A stretch of DNA of 64,000 nucleotides. It comes from Flavobacterium coralii. GTDB lineage: Bacteria > Bacteroidota > Bacteroidia > Flavobacteriales > Flavobacteriaceae. The position numbers were made by a program, and so were the translations under genes. Each line of letters begins with the position of its first letter. Within the stretch, counting starts at the first letter, position 1. The notes below the pieces were generated by a model, which searched no databases, was not told the DNA's origin, and saw nothing but the letters and a program-made list of their open reading frames with translations. The DNA is taken from NCBI RefSeq assembly GCF_019891545.1, contig NZ_JAHDIU010000001.1, positions 124,001 through 188,000 of the forward strand, read 5' to 3'. Below are positions 48,263-56,906 of this stretch, one piece after another.

Positions 48263-48979
48263 TTAAGGTAGTAATACAGGTCCAAATTTTATCAGCCAAA
48301 ACCACCAACCTATTGCTGCGCCCAGCGGCCCGGCGAGCATAAAGGTGAGCCGTTCTTTTTTAGGGATGATGTAAAAAGTTACCCATAATAGTGTTACGGC
48401 ACCCATAGATGCAAAAAGCAATGCTACCGACCAAGAAGGCCAGCCAAGCATTTTTGCAAGTTTTGGTTCGTCTCCGCGAAGGTTTGCGCCACGGCCACTT
48501 ATATAAGCCGGAATTGAACCAAACAGGTTAAATACTTCACGAGACCAAAAGAAGGCAAGGAATATAAATATCCATTGCTTAAAGGAAATCCCCGTTGCTA
48601 TGATGTCTTTTCGCCTGAACCATAAAAGTAGTGCACCTATGCTTCCTGTAAGCATAGTTTGCAACGGGCCCCCTAATGTTATTAAAAAAGATTCCCATCG
48701 TTTGGGATAATATTTATCTGTGAGTTTGTCAAAATGTTTTCGTTTATCCGAATCCTTGTCTTTTATTGCCTCTTTGTTGTCTTTATAATACTGTTTAACC
48801 TCCTCTATGCCTTCGCTATCTGAATAATTTACGTATGCATAGCCTAAGTGCGGATTAAAACCTAAAGATTTGGCAACAATATAATGCCCGCCTTCATGGC
48901 TTATTGTACCGATAACAGTTGCGAGTACAAAACCGAGTGTTAAGTAAAAGAATAATTTTGGATGGAATTCTAATTTCAC
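48263..48979 (-). CDS. Membrane HExxH metallopeptidase-like protein
   Basis: A 238-residue integral membrane protein with about five to six hydrophobic segments. An HEGGH motif (H28, E29, H32) lies in or next to the first membrane segment, as in M50 site-2-type proteases. The second M50-type metal ligand motif (NPDG) is not obvious; a GGPLQT stretch near residue 105 may be related. Protease activity is therefore possible but not shown. Its start overlaps the end of the M14 peptidase gene (4 bases), so the two are translationally coupled. Confidence 0.65.
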   Translation of the reverse strand: MKLEFHPKLFFYLTLGFVLATVIGTISHEGGHYIVAKSLGFNPHLGYAYVNYSDSEGIEEVKQYYKDNKEAIKDKDSDKRKHFDKLTDKYYPKRWESFLITLGGPLQTMLTGSIGALLLWFRRKDIIATGISFKQWIFIFLAFFWSREVFNLFGSIPAYISGRGANLRGDEPKLAKMLGWPSWSVALLFASMGAVTLLWVTFYIIPKKERLTFMLAGPLGAAIGWWFWLIKFGPVLLP

Positions 48980-50712
48980 AACATCTTCATTTTGCGATAT
49001 ACAGGATATTGCATATGAGATTTCTCATAATATTCAGAGTGGCGGTATATCCAGTCGAGTTGTGCTTCGGGACTGGCTGCAAATTTATTATCCTCTGCTT
49101 TCTTTTTTTCAAATTGTGCTTTTAAGGCTGCATTATCTTTAAGCAGTTGCGCTGCGGTATCCTCAAACACATAAGCAGAAAAATATTCTTTCTGTTGCAG
49201 GATGGCATCAAAAAAGTTCCAATTAAAGAAAGAATCAACACCCTGCGGTTCGAGCATTTCAACAATATATTTTACACCGGACTGGCTGGTGCTTACTATA
49301 TAATCTCCTTTCCTGAACTTTACTGTTTCATAGCTTTTTTCTATCTGAACATTGCTGTGCGGGTAATGCCCTTCATAAGGATAAGGTGAGGTGTCATAGC
49401 TTTTAATGCGGTAGCTCTCCACTTTATATTCGGCATCTTTGGTTAATTGCTGCATTTTTATGCCGTTCAGCTTTAAAAGATCAATTACTTCCCACCATTG
49501 CTGCGGAATGATATATTCTCCCGGAATTTCAACTTTTATAACCGGTTTGTATTCGGTATAATAGGGGACATCCTTTTTAAATGGTTTGCTGCGGTCATAA
49601 TACAGCCTGTCTGCACCTGTAACTTCACTCTTTTTATAACCGCCTTCATAACCCAGGAAAGGGAATTGTGTTACCTTTTCGCGGTCCGGCTGCCATTGTA
49701 GTGTATAGTTAAGCGAAGGCTTAAACTGTTGTAGGTTTTCGTTTCGCAGTGTTTTTATCTTTTTACTGTTCTTGTCTATGTACAGCAACGATTCCAGCAT
49801 ATACTCATATGTAACCTTTACCCGTGCCGGATACTCCTTTAGCATATGTGTTTCGGGCATAGAGCCCGGCACATTAAAAAGCGAAGCATAACCAGTAGAG
49901 TAGCGGGGATGATCCATAAACTTATCAAAACCACCATCCGGCTTGTCATCATGTACATTTACATAAGGCGTTGCCTCAATGCCTTTATTTTTAAGGGCAG
50001 CCAGTACTTCAGGCATCATTTCATCTGTAAAAAAATCGCCGAGTTTACTGCCCAGCTTTTGATGATGTGTTTCAATATAAGTTAGAGTATATTGGTAATC
50101 GGCACCATTGCTAACGTGATTATCTATAAAGATATCAGGTTGCACTTTATGGAAAATTTCTGCAAAGCTGCGTGCATTACGGGTGTCACACTTAACAAAA
50201 TCACGGTTCAGGTCATAATTACGGGCGTTACCACGAAAGCCATAGCTTTCAGGACCGTTTTGGTTGGCGCGGGTATGCGAGTTGCGGTTAAGCGCACCGC
50301 CAATATTATAAACGGGAATATTCACAATTGCCGTGTTCTTTGGCGCTGCAATTTTACCTGTTGCCAAATCGCGGTACAGCATCATTGTAGCATCTATGCC
50401 ATCGGGTTCGCCGGGGTGAATGCCATTATTAATGAGAAGTACTGCTTTTTCTTTATTTATCCTATCAAAGTCAAATACCTTATCAGGATTATAAATAACA
50501 ATATGTAATGGCTCACCACTATCGGTAAGTCCCATTTCCTGCATACTGATGCTTTCAAAATCGTTATCCAGTTGCTTGAAATAATCAATAACCTCATTAT
50601 AAGTGGCGGTTTGGTTACCGTTACCTTTTTCGTATGGCGTTAAATACATATTTTTTTGTGCAAAAAGGTTTGCCGTAACAATAAGCAGCAGGAGCAGGAG
50701 CAGGGTTCTCAT
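48976..50712 (-). CDS. Secreted M14-family zinc carboxypeptidase
   Basis: A 578-residue exported peptidase with a signal peptide (about residues 1-19, ANLFAQ). The M14 zinc ligands are H99 and E102 (HPGE) and H199 (DNHVSNG). The likely catalytic glutamate is E287 in PETH. The C-terminal ~250 residues are unassigned. It probably cleaves C-terminal amino acids or peptidoglycan-like peptides in the periplasm or outside. It overlaps the HExxH gene and follows coaD closely, which may place it in the coaD/ddl transcription unit. Confidence 0.9.
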   Translation of the reverse strand: MRTLLLLLLLIVTANLFAQKNMYLTPYEKGNGNQTATYNEVIDYFKQLDNDFESISMQEMGLTDSGEPLHIVIYNPDKVFDFDRINKEKAVLLINNGIHPGEPDGIDATMMLYRDLATGKIAAPKNTAIVNIPVYNIGGALNRNSHTRANQNGPESYGFRGNARNYDLNRDFVKCDTRNARSFAEIFHKVQPDIFIDNHVSNGADYQYTLTYIETHHQKLGSKLGDFFTDEMMPEVLAALKNKGIEATPYVNVHDDKPDGGFDKFMDHPRYSTGYASLFNVPGSMPETHMLKEYPARVKVTYEYMLESLLYIDKNSKKIKTLRNENLQQFKPSLNYTLQWQPDREKVTQFPFLGYEGGYKKSEVTGADRLYYDRSKPFKKDVPYYTEYKPVIKVEIPGEYIIPQQWWEVIDLLKLNGIKMQQLTKDAEYKVESYRIKSYDTSPYPYEGHYPHSNVQIEKSYETVKFRKGDYIVSTSQSGVKYIVEMLEPQGVDSFFNWNFFDAILQQKEYFSAYVFEDTAAQLLKDNAALKAQFEKKKAEDNKFAASPEAQLDWIYRHSEYYEKSHMQYPVYRKMKML

Positions 50713-50719
50713 TACTTTA

Positions 50720-51175
50720 TTATTTTACCCTGACAGAATCAGGTACCAGTATGGTATAGTCGCCTCCATTGCGCAATACATCGCGTACTATGCTCGAGCT
50801 AATGTAAGATGTACGCGCAGCCGTAAGCAGGAATACCGTTTCTATTTTACTGAGTTCGCGGTTGGTGTGGGCAATAGCCTTTTCAAACTCAAAGTCGGCA
50901 GGGTTACGCAGCCCGCGCAATATAAATTTAGCGCCTACTTTCTGGCAAAGGTCTATTGTTAAGCCTTCATAGGTAATAACCTCAATTTTAGGCTCGTCTT
51001 TAAAGGCTTCCTCTATAAAACGCTTGCGCTCTTCTATGGGGAACATATATTTCTTTTCGGCATTTACCCCTATGGCCACAATTATCTTATCAAATAGCTT
51101 AACGCCTCTTTTTATAATATCATAGTGGCCTAATGTTATCGGGTCAAACGACCCAGGAAATACTGCTGTTTTCAT
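50720..51175 (-). CDS. coaD: Phosphopantetheine adenylyltransferase
   Basis: Transfers AMP from ATP to 4'-phosphopantetheine, the fourth step of CoA synthesis. The nucleotidyltransferase motif PGSFDPITLGHYDII is at the N-terminus, with FILRGLRNPADFEFE in the middle and ISSSIVRDVLRNGGD near the end. At 151 residues it is normal. The gap to ddl is 3 bases and to the M14 gene 7 bases, indicating an operon. Confidence 0.95.
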   Translation of the reverse strand: MKTAVFPGSFDPITLGHYDIIKRGVKLFDKIIVAIGVNAEKKYMFPIEERKRFIEEAFKDEPKIEVITYEGLTIDLCQKVGAKFILRGLRNPADFEFEKAIAHTNRELSKIETVFLLTAARTSYISSSIVRDVLRNGGDYTILVPDSVRVK

Positions 51176-51178
51176 AGT

Positions 51179-52156
51179 TTACTTATTCCTTAAAGCCAGT
51201 TGTATGGCGTTATCAAATAGTTCAGGCAGGGTAATACCCGCCTCGCGTGCCTGTTGCGGCAGTATACTTTCTTCGGTTAATCCCGGCACGGTGTTTACTT
51301 CCAAAAGGTGTGGTTCGCCATTTACAATTATATACTCACTACGCGAAAAACCATCCATTTTCAGTATCTGGTACACCTTTTTAGCTATTTCAGCTACTTT
51401 TGCGCTCATATCATCATCTATCCTTGCAGGGGTTATTTCCTGCGACTGCCCCAGATACTTCGCCTCATAATCAAAAAACTCATTTTCAGATACAATTTCT
51501 GTTATCGGCAGTACCTTAACTTCGCCCTTATAGTTAATAACACCTACCGAAACTTCTGTTCCGTCAAGAAAACTCTCAATTAATATCTCGCTGTCCTCTT
51601 TAAAAGCTTTCTCTATTGCAGGCATAAATTCTTCCTGCTCTTTAACTTTAGAAATACCAAAACTTGAACCTGATTTATTCGGCTTTACAAAACAGGGTAA
51701 TCCTACTTTATCTAATATACTCTCAATATCTATTACATCACCCTGATTTATGTAATGCGAAACCGCAGTTTTTATGCCATAAGGTTTTAAAACACTAAGC
51801 AGGTCGCGCTTGTTAAAAGTAAGCCCTGCCTGGTAAAACCCGCATGATGTTTGCGGTATGCCCAGCAACTCCAGGTAGGCCTGTATAAGCCCGTCTTCGC
51901 CCGGTGTGCCGTGTATGGCGTTAAAAACCACATCAAAAGTTACCTTGTGCCCGTCATGGTCTACAGAAAAGTCGTGCCTGTTTACAGGGTATTCATTTTC
52001 ATCATCATCAACCATTACCCACTTTTCTTTTAATATATGTACCCTGTATGGATGGTATTTAGACCTGTCGAGCGATTTATAAACAACATTACCGCTTTTA
52101 ATTGATATTTGGTACTCGCTGGAGTACCCGCCCATAATGATGGCAACATTTTTCAT
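51179..52156 (-). CDS. ddl: D-alanine--D-alanine ligase
   Basis: ATP-dependent synthesis of D-Ala-D-Ala for peptidoglycan, in the cytoplasm. An ATP-grasp enzyme with N-terminal GGYSSEYQISIKSG. FNAIHGTPGEDG is near residue 80, with KPNKSGSSFGISKV, and the C-terminal HLLEVNTVPGLTEESI carries the metal ligands. Length of 325 residues is normal. It heads a probable operon ddl-coaD-M14-HExxH. A TAAGTTTG -7 box reads toward it at 52215-52208, within a palindrome shared with the divergent PASTA gene. Confidence 0.95.
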   Translation of the reverse strand: MKNVAIIMGGYSSEYQISIKSGNVVYKSLDRSKYHPYRVHILKEKWVMVDDDENEYPVNRHDFSVDHDGHKVTFDVVFNAIHGTPGEDGLIQAYLELLGIPQTSCGFYQAGLTFNKRDLLSVLKPYGIKTAVSHYINQGDVIDIESILDKVGLPCFVKPNKSGSSFGISKVKEQEEFMPAIEKAFKEDSEILIESFLDGTEVSVGVINYKGEVKVLPITEIVSENEFFDYEAKYLGQSQEITPARIDDDMSAKVAEIAKKVYQILKMDGFSRSEYIIVNGEPHLLEVNTVPGLTEESILPQQAREAGITLPELFDNAIQLALRNK

Positions 52157-52207
52157 TGGCCTGCGTTAGTGTTAGGTTTGTTAAACACAAAAATATCATT
52201 ATTTATT

Positions 52208-52223
52208 CAAACTTATAAGTTTG
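52208..52223. promoter_or_regulatory. Palindrome with back-to-back -7 boxes between ddl and the PASTA gene
   Basis: CAAACTTATAAGTTTG is a perfect 16-base palindrome. Each half reads TAAGTTTG, matching TAnnTTTG, toward ddl on one strand and toward the PASTA gene on the other. No well-spaced TTG box was found for either. A TATCTTTG at 52234-52241 is an alternative for the PASTA gene. Confidence 0.4.
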
Positions 52224-52257
52224 GTATTATTTATATCTTTGCCAAAATTGTGGATAC

Positions 52258-52872
52258 ATGAGCCTAAAGAATTTCCTGAAGAGCAAAACTTTTGTCATAC
52301 AGCTTGGCATAGCTGTCGGCATTATTATAATAGTAGTATTTGCAGCCCTTAAATGGCTGGACAGCACTACCAACCACGGACAGGAAATACCTGTGCCTAA
52401 CCTTGCAAAGATGTCGGTTGATAAGGTAGGGACAACACTTGAAGCCATAGATCTTGAATATGTAGTACTTGACACTGTAGATTTTAATAAAGATTTTCCG
52501 CCTTACAGCGTAGTACAGCAGGACCCGCTGCCTAATGTTAACGTAAAGGAAAACAGGAAAGTGTATATAAAAGTAAATGCAGGAGGTTATAATGACATAC
52601 GTGTACCTGACCTTGTACAGAAAACCTACAGGCAGGCTTTACCAACATTAAAAGCCGCCGGGCTGGATGAAGGTAAAATAACCTACAAGCCTTACCTGGC
52701 TAAAGATGTTGTGCTTGAAATGTCGCAGAACGGCAAAAAGCTGAAAGCAGGCGACATGGTAAAGAAAGCAAGTAAAATAGACCTTGTGCTCGGCGATGGT
52801 AAAACCGGCTATACCGAGGATGAAGAGGATACAGACAATAATGCACAAGACACAGAAACCGTTGAAGACTAA
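52258..52872 (+). CDS. Membrane-anchored PASTA domain protein
   Basis: A 204-residue protein with one N-terminal membrane segment (about residues 13-31), then two PASTA domains (about 40-110 and 112-180), and an acidic C-terminal tail. PASTA domains usually bind peptidoglycan or beta-lactam-like ligands. Here no kinase or penicillin-binding domain is attached. Its position near ddl and before the pseudouridine synthase gene is a familiar arrangement in Flavobacteriaceae. The next gene overlaps its end. Confidence 0.9.
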   Translation: MSLKNFLKSKTFVIQLGIAVGIIIIVVFAALKWLDSTTNHGQEIPVPNLAKMSVDKVGTTLEAIDLEYVVLDTVDFNKDFPPYSVVQQDPLPNVNVKENRKVYIKVNAGGYNDIRVPDLVQKTYRQALPTLKAAGLDEGKITYKPYLAKDVVLEMSQNGKKLKAGDMVKKASKIDLVLGDGKTGYTEDEEDTDNNAQDTETVED

Positions 52873-53905
52873 TACCATTATAGAACAGCAGGAAGAAGAT
52901 GAGCTGTACGAACATTTCCGTTTTGAAGCAGGCAAGGGGCAGGCACCCCTGCGTGTAGATAAATTCCTGATGAACCTTGTAGAGAACGCTACCCGCAATA
53001 AAATACAGCAGGCTGCGGCAGCAGGTAACATTTATGTTAATGATGTTCCTGTAAAATCGAATTATAAAGTTAAGGCTAATGATGTGGTGCGTGTGCTGCT
53101 ATCGCACCCGCCTTATGAATACCTGCTTGAGCCGGAAAACATTCCGTTGGATATTGTATATGAAGATGACCAGCTGCTTGTGGTAAACAAACCGGCAGGT
53201 ATGGTTGTGCATCCCGGGCACGGCAACTATTCCGGCACGCTGGTTAATGCACTGGCCTACCATTTTGAGAACCTGCCCATGAACAGCAGCGAAAGGCCGG
53301 GGCTTGTGCATCGTATCGATAAAGATACCTCAGGGCTTTTGGTTATTGCAAAAACCGAGCAGGCTATGGCTCACCTTACCCGCCAGTTTTCTGAAAAAAC
53401 GAGCGAGAGGGAATATATAGCGCTCGTATGGGGCAATGTAGAGCAGGATAATGGTACTATTGAAGGCCATATAGGCCGCCACCCTAAAGACAGGATGCAA
53501 AATACTGTTTACCCCGATGGCAGCGAAGGCAAACCTGCTGTTACGCATTATAAAGTTATAGAACGTTTTGGTTATGTTACCCTTGTTTCGTGCAAGCTCG
53601 AAACAGGGCGCACACACCAGATACGCGTGCACATGAAGTACATTGGGCATACCCTTTTTAACGATGCCCGTTATGGCGGCGATATTATACTTAAAGGCAC
53701 CACCTTTACTAAATACAAACAGTTTATAGAGAACTGCTTTAAAGTACTGCCACGACAGGCACTGCATGCCAAAACACTTGGTTTTGAACATCCTGTAACG
53801 AAAGAGTTTATACGCTTTGATACCGATATACCTGCTGATATGCAGGAGTGTATTGAAAAATGGCATGTATATTCTAAATCGCGTGAGTTTGAGGGGGATG
53901 ATTAG
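52841..53905 (+). CDS. RluA-family 23S rRNA pseudouridine synthase (RluD-like)
   Basis: Isomerises uridines in 23S rRNA, probably like RluD. An S4-like RNA-binding domain (LRVDKFLMN) is followed by the catalytic domain, where HRIDKDTSGLLVIAKT carries the active-site Asp. The C-terminal HQIRVHMKYIGHTLFNDARYGG region is typical. The ATG at 52841 overlaps the PASTA gene by 32 bases; an in-frame TTG at 52862 (giving MKTNTIIEQQ) is an alternative. Longer starts inside the PASTA gene are not favoured. The specific rRNA target is inferred. Confidence 0.9.
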   Translation: MHKTQKPLKTNTIIEQQEEDELYEHFRFEAGKGQAPLRVDKFLMNLVENATRNKIQQAAAAGNIYVNDVPVKSNYKVKANDVVRVLLSHPPYEYLLEPENIPLDIVYEDDQLLVVNKPAGMVVHPGHGNYSGTLVNALAYHFENLPMNSSERPGLVHRIDKDTSGLLVIAKTEQAMAHLTRQFSEKTSEREYIALVWGNVEQDNGTIEGHIGRHPKDRMQNTVYPDGSEGKPAVTHYKVIERFGYVTLVSCKLETGRTHQIRVHMKYIGHTLFNDARYGGDIILKGTTFTKYKQFIENCFKVLPRQALHAKTLGFEHPVTKEFIRFDTDIPADMQECIEKWHVYSKSREFEGDD

Positions 53906-53960
53906 CAACTAATTATTAACTTTTAACGATAACTGGCACAATTCCTGCTTTCTACTACGT

Positions 53961-55094
53961 GTGAAAAGCAGGATATACATATATATAGCAGGTACACTTC
54001 TTTTAATTTTTCTGGTATTGCAATGTTCGGGCTGTTCCGGGATACAGAAAGTTACTGATACCATTACAAACCCGACAGCAAGGGAAATCTATAAAAGGGA
54101 ATTTAGAGATAACGAACAGGTATATAACAATTGGCAGGCTGCCTATCAGACTGCGCTTACTGACAGTACTACCGTAAGCCTACCTTATGTCGAAAAAGGA
54201 AAATTCAGTACGGATATTAATGAAGTTTATACGTATGACATCACGCTTGAAGAAGGCGAAGTACTCATTGCCGAGGTTATAAAAGACTCTTCAACACAAC
54301 GGGTGTTTATAGAAGTATTAGGCTCTGATACAACCAAGCCAGAAAAAGCGGAAATCAACCGCACTCAAATTAAATATATTCCCGATGCTACAGGCACTTA
54401 TAAAGTTATCATTCAGCCGGAAATTGCAGCCGATACACCTTTTACAATTAGTATTTACAAACGCCCGCAGTACAGCTTTCCTGTAGCGGGAAAGGGCAAT
54501 GCGGATGTGGGCAGCTTTTGGGGTATGGAGCGCGACGGTGGAAAGCGTCGCCATGAGGGTATTGATATTTTTGCCAAAAAGGGTACACCTGTTGTAGCAG
54601 CTACAGATGGATTTATTACTTATACCGGCGAGCGGGGGCTTGGCGGCAAGCAGGTATGGCTACGGGATGGAATGTTTGGTAAATCACTATATTATGCCCA
54701 TCTTGACAGTATTGCCGTACAGGGAAGTGCTACTGTAAAAACAGGCGACACACTTGGTTTTGTGGGCAACACAGGTAATGCAAGGTTTACGCCTCCACAC
54801 CTTCACTTTGGTATTTACACCGGGCGGGGTGCTGTAAACCCTTTACCGTTTGTATTTAAGACCAATAAGCCTGAAGCTTCGGGATTTACATTTAATTACA
54901 CTGCGCTGCAATTAAAAACAAAGGCAACAGCCAATTTAAGACAGGGGCCTTCAACTTCATTTAATACCATCGGGCAGCTTACCGCTAATGATACTATTCA
55001 GTTATTAGGGCAGCACCACGACTGGCTTCATATTATTACGAGAAACGGTAAAAAGGCATTCCTACACAAAAGCCTTGCCCGTGAAATAAAATAA
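53961..55094 (+). CDS. M23 family (LytM) peptidase with C-terminal SH3 domain
   Basis: A 377-residue exported protein starting with GTG. The N-terminus is hydrophobic (about residues 5-21) with cysteines at 22 and 25, so it is probably a lipoprotein, although the lipobox is not ideal. A beta-rich region (about 30-170) precedes an M23 metallopeptidase domain (about 175-290) with RHEGIDIFAKKGTPV and HLHFGIY metal ligands. A bacterial SH3 domain (about 310-377) closes the protein. Likely a peptidoglycan endopeptidase at the cell envelope. A palindromic element follows immediately. Confidence 0.9.
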   Translation: MKSRIYIYIAGTLLLIFLVLQCSGCSGIQKVTDTITNPTAREIYKREFRDNEQVYNNWQAAYQTALTDSTTVSLPYVEKGKFSTDINEVYTYDITLEEGEVLIAEVIKDSSTQRVFIEVLGSDTTKPEKAEINRTQIKYIPDATGTYKVIIQPEIAADTPFTISIYKRPQYSFPVAGKGNADVGSFWGMERDGGKRRHEGIDIFAKKGTPVVAATDGFITYTGERGLGGKQVWLRDGMFGKSLYYAHLDSIAVQGSATVKTGDTLGFVGNTGNARFTPPHLHFGIYTGRGAVNPLPFVFKTNKPEASGFTFNYTALQLKTKATANLRQGPSTSFNTIGQLTANDTIQLLGQHHDWLHIITRNGKKAFLHKSLAREIK

Positions 55095-55101
55095 AATAAA
55101 A

Positions 55102-55207
55102 AAGGGCTGCATAGGTTTCCATTTTGAGTGTAACAACGTGAAGCCGAGAAATCTCAATGTGTAAAGATTTCTCCACAAGGTCGAAATAGAATCCTGATAC
55201 AGCCCTT
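55102..55207. repeat. Palindromic intergenic element, related type
   Basis: Arms AAGGGCTG (55102-55109) and CAGCCCTT (55200-55207) with imperfect pairing inward, and an inner perfect 9-bp pair GAGAAATCT / AGATTTCTC. It has the same nested layout as copies A and B but a different sequence. It again lies between two convergent genes (M23 and YceI) and may terminate both. Confidence 0.8.
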
Positions 55208-55228
55208 AAATAATCAATAGCTTATATA

Positions 55229-55759
55229 TTATTGCTTAACAAATTGCAGTTCAATATTAAGCTTTACTTCTTCGCCTACCAGTACACCGCCTGTTTCGAG
55301 CGCAGAATTCCAAATTAGGCCAAAGTCTTTACGATTTATTTTCCCGGTTACAGAAAGCCCGGCTTTTACATTACCCCACGGGTCTTTTGCTACACCGCCA
55401 AACTCAGCATCAAGCGTAACGCTTTTAGTTACACCACGCACAGTTAAATAGCCAGTAAGGGTATAATAATCGCCTTGGTTTTTACTGAAACCTGTAGAGG
55501 TAAAAGTTATTTCCGGATGGTTTTCAGCATCAAAAAAGTCAGCGCTTTTTAAATGCCCGTCCCTGTCGGCATTACCTGTGCTAACCGAATTTACCTGTGC
55601 GCTGAAAGTAAAAGATGCATTTTCAAAGTTTTCATCATTTGTTTCGGCAGCGGCTTCAAATGCTGTAAAATTGCCTGACAGGTTAGTAAACATCATGTGT
55701 TTTACTTTAAAACCTATTTCTGAATGTGAAGGGTCAATCGCCCATTTTGTTGTACTCAT
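55229..55759 (-). CDS. YceI-family lipid-binding protein
   Basis: A 176-residue YceI-type lipocalin-like protein, with WAIDPSHSEIGFKVKHMM at the N-terminus and FDAENHPEITFTSTGF and YLTVRGVTKSVTLD in the middle. The family binds polyisoprenoid or other lipids. There is no signal peptide, so this copy appears cytoplasmic, unlike the periplasmic E. coli YceI. It is followed upstream, with a 38-base gap, by a pirin gene on the same strand. Confidence 0.9.
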   Translation of the reverse strand: MSTTKWAIDPSHSEIGFKVKHMMFTNLSGNFTAFEAAAETNDENFENASFTFSAQVNSVSTGNADRDGHLKSADFFDAENHPEITFTSTGFSKNQGDYYTLTGYLTVRGVTKSVTLDAEFGGVAKDPWGNVKAGLSVTGKINRKDFGLIWNSALETGGVLVGEEVKLNIELQFVKQ

Positions 55760-55797
55760 AATATTGTATTTTGAAGATTTGTTAATTTATTAGATCA

Positions 55798-56682
55798 TTA
55801 AAACTGCCTTAGCGCCATTGGCACTTCCATCAGTAAAATTTCTGCATTTTCGGATGCTGCTGTAATATCCAGTTTTTTGGTATCCCAAACCCCTAAACCG
55901 TCTCGGCGGTTAAGGCTTATACCATTTATGGTAAAATCGCCTTCCAGTACAAAAGCATATACGCCGTTGCCTTCTTTCTTAATAGTGTAATCAGTGCTTA
56001 CGCCATTATCAAACTTACCCATATGAAACCATGCATCCTGATGTATCCATACACCTTCATCATCAGCGTTAGGCGATAGTATCTGTTGCAGCTTGTTGTG
56101 CCTGTCGGCTTCATTCAGTGTTATCTGGTCATATCGCGGAGCAACATTACGCTTATTCGGGAATACCCATATCTGAAGGAATTTTGTAAGCTTGTCTTTA
56201 TTACGGTTATACTCGCTGTGGGAAATTCCGGTACCGGCGCTCATAACCTGTATATCGCCTTTTTTAATTACGGCAGTATTACCCATGCTGTCCTGGTGCT
56301 CAAGGTCGCCTTCCAGCGGAATAGATATAATTTCCATATTATCGTGCGGGTGGGTGCCAAAACCCATACCTGCTTCTACACGGTCGTCGTTTAATACCCT
56401 AAGCACGCCAAAATGCATCCTTTCGGGGTTGTGGTAGTTGGCAAAACTAAAAGTATGATACGAATCAAGCCAGCCGTGGTTAGCATGCCCGCGTGTTGCC
56501 GCTTTATGCAAAACTGTATTTTCCATGATTAAAGATTTTGTGTTAGGTAAATGATTAAAACCGATTGGTTGCAAAGGTTCAATTTCATCAATGCTGTTCT
56601 TCAGGGCGCTGCCTGCCGCAGCAGTAGCAACAAACATACCTGTACCCATAAGTCCTTTTTTTATAAAATCTTTCCTGTTCAT
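55798..56682 (-). CDS. Pirin family protein with exported-looking N-terminus
   Basis: A bicupin pirin. The iron-ligand pattern is intact: H111 and H113 (HPHDN), H155 and E157 (ISHSEYN). Pirins bind Fe(II) and may act as quercetin dioxygenases or redox sensors. The first ~30 residues (MNRKDFIKKG, then LMGTGMFVATAAAGSA) look like a Tat-like or signal/anchor sequence, unusual for this normally cytoplasmic family. An internal ATG at 56526 (M53, MENTVLHKA) is where a normal pirin would begin. Both starts are possible. A TAACTTTG -7 box (56716-56709) lies upstream of the longer start. Confidence 0.85.
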   Translation of the reverse strand: MNRKDFIKKGLMGTGMFVATAAAGSALKNSIDEIEPLQPIGFNHLPNTKSLIMENTVLHKAATRGHANHGWLDSYHTFSFANYHNPERMHFGVLRVLNDDRVEAGMGFGTHPHDNMEIISIPLEGDLEHQDSMGNTAVIKKGDIQVMSAGTGISHSEYNRNKDKLTKFLQIWVFPNKRNVAPRYDQITLNEADRHNKLQQILSPNADDEGVWIHQDAWFHMGKFDNGVSTDYTIKKEGNGVYAFVLEGDFTINGISLNRRDGLGVWDTKKLDITAASENAEILLMEVPMALRQF

Positions 56683-56906
56683 ACCGTTGGTCTTTTAATA
56701 TTATGGTACAAAGTTAGCATGCACAAAAAGCCTTCGCATTGAACTGGGACAAGAAAAGCAGCTGTCAGCAATTAGCTATCAGAAAATATTGACCAGGAAT
56801 AGGGAAGAAGAATGAATTCCGCCTCTTATTTTTATAGATTAAAGTTATATTGATTGCCTGATTACTTTTGCCTAACACCTAATAGCTGAGGACTGACAGC
56901 TGTAAG
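56683..56906. other. Intergenic region with 10-base inverted repeat
   Basis: 224 bases. CAGCTGTCAG (56759-56768) is exactly inverted at 56893-56902, with further partial similarity inside (AGCTATCAG / CTAATAGCTG). No coding frame was recognised. It could be a short non-autonomous element or a decayed repeat between pirin and the Crp-type regulator. Confidence 0.4.
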
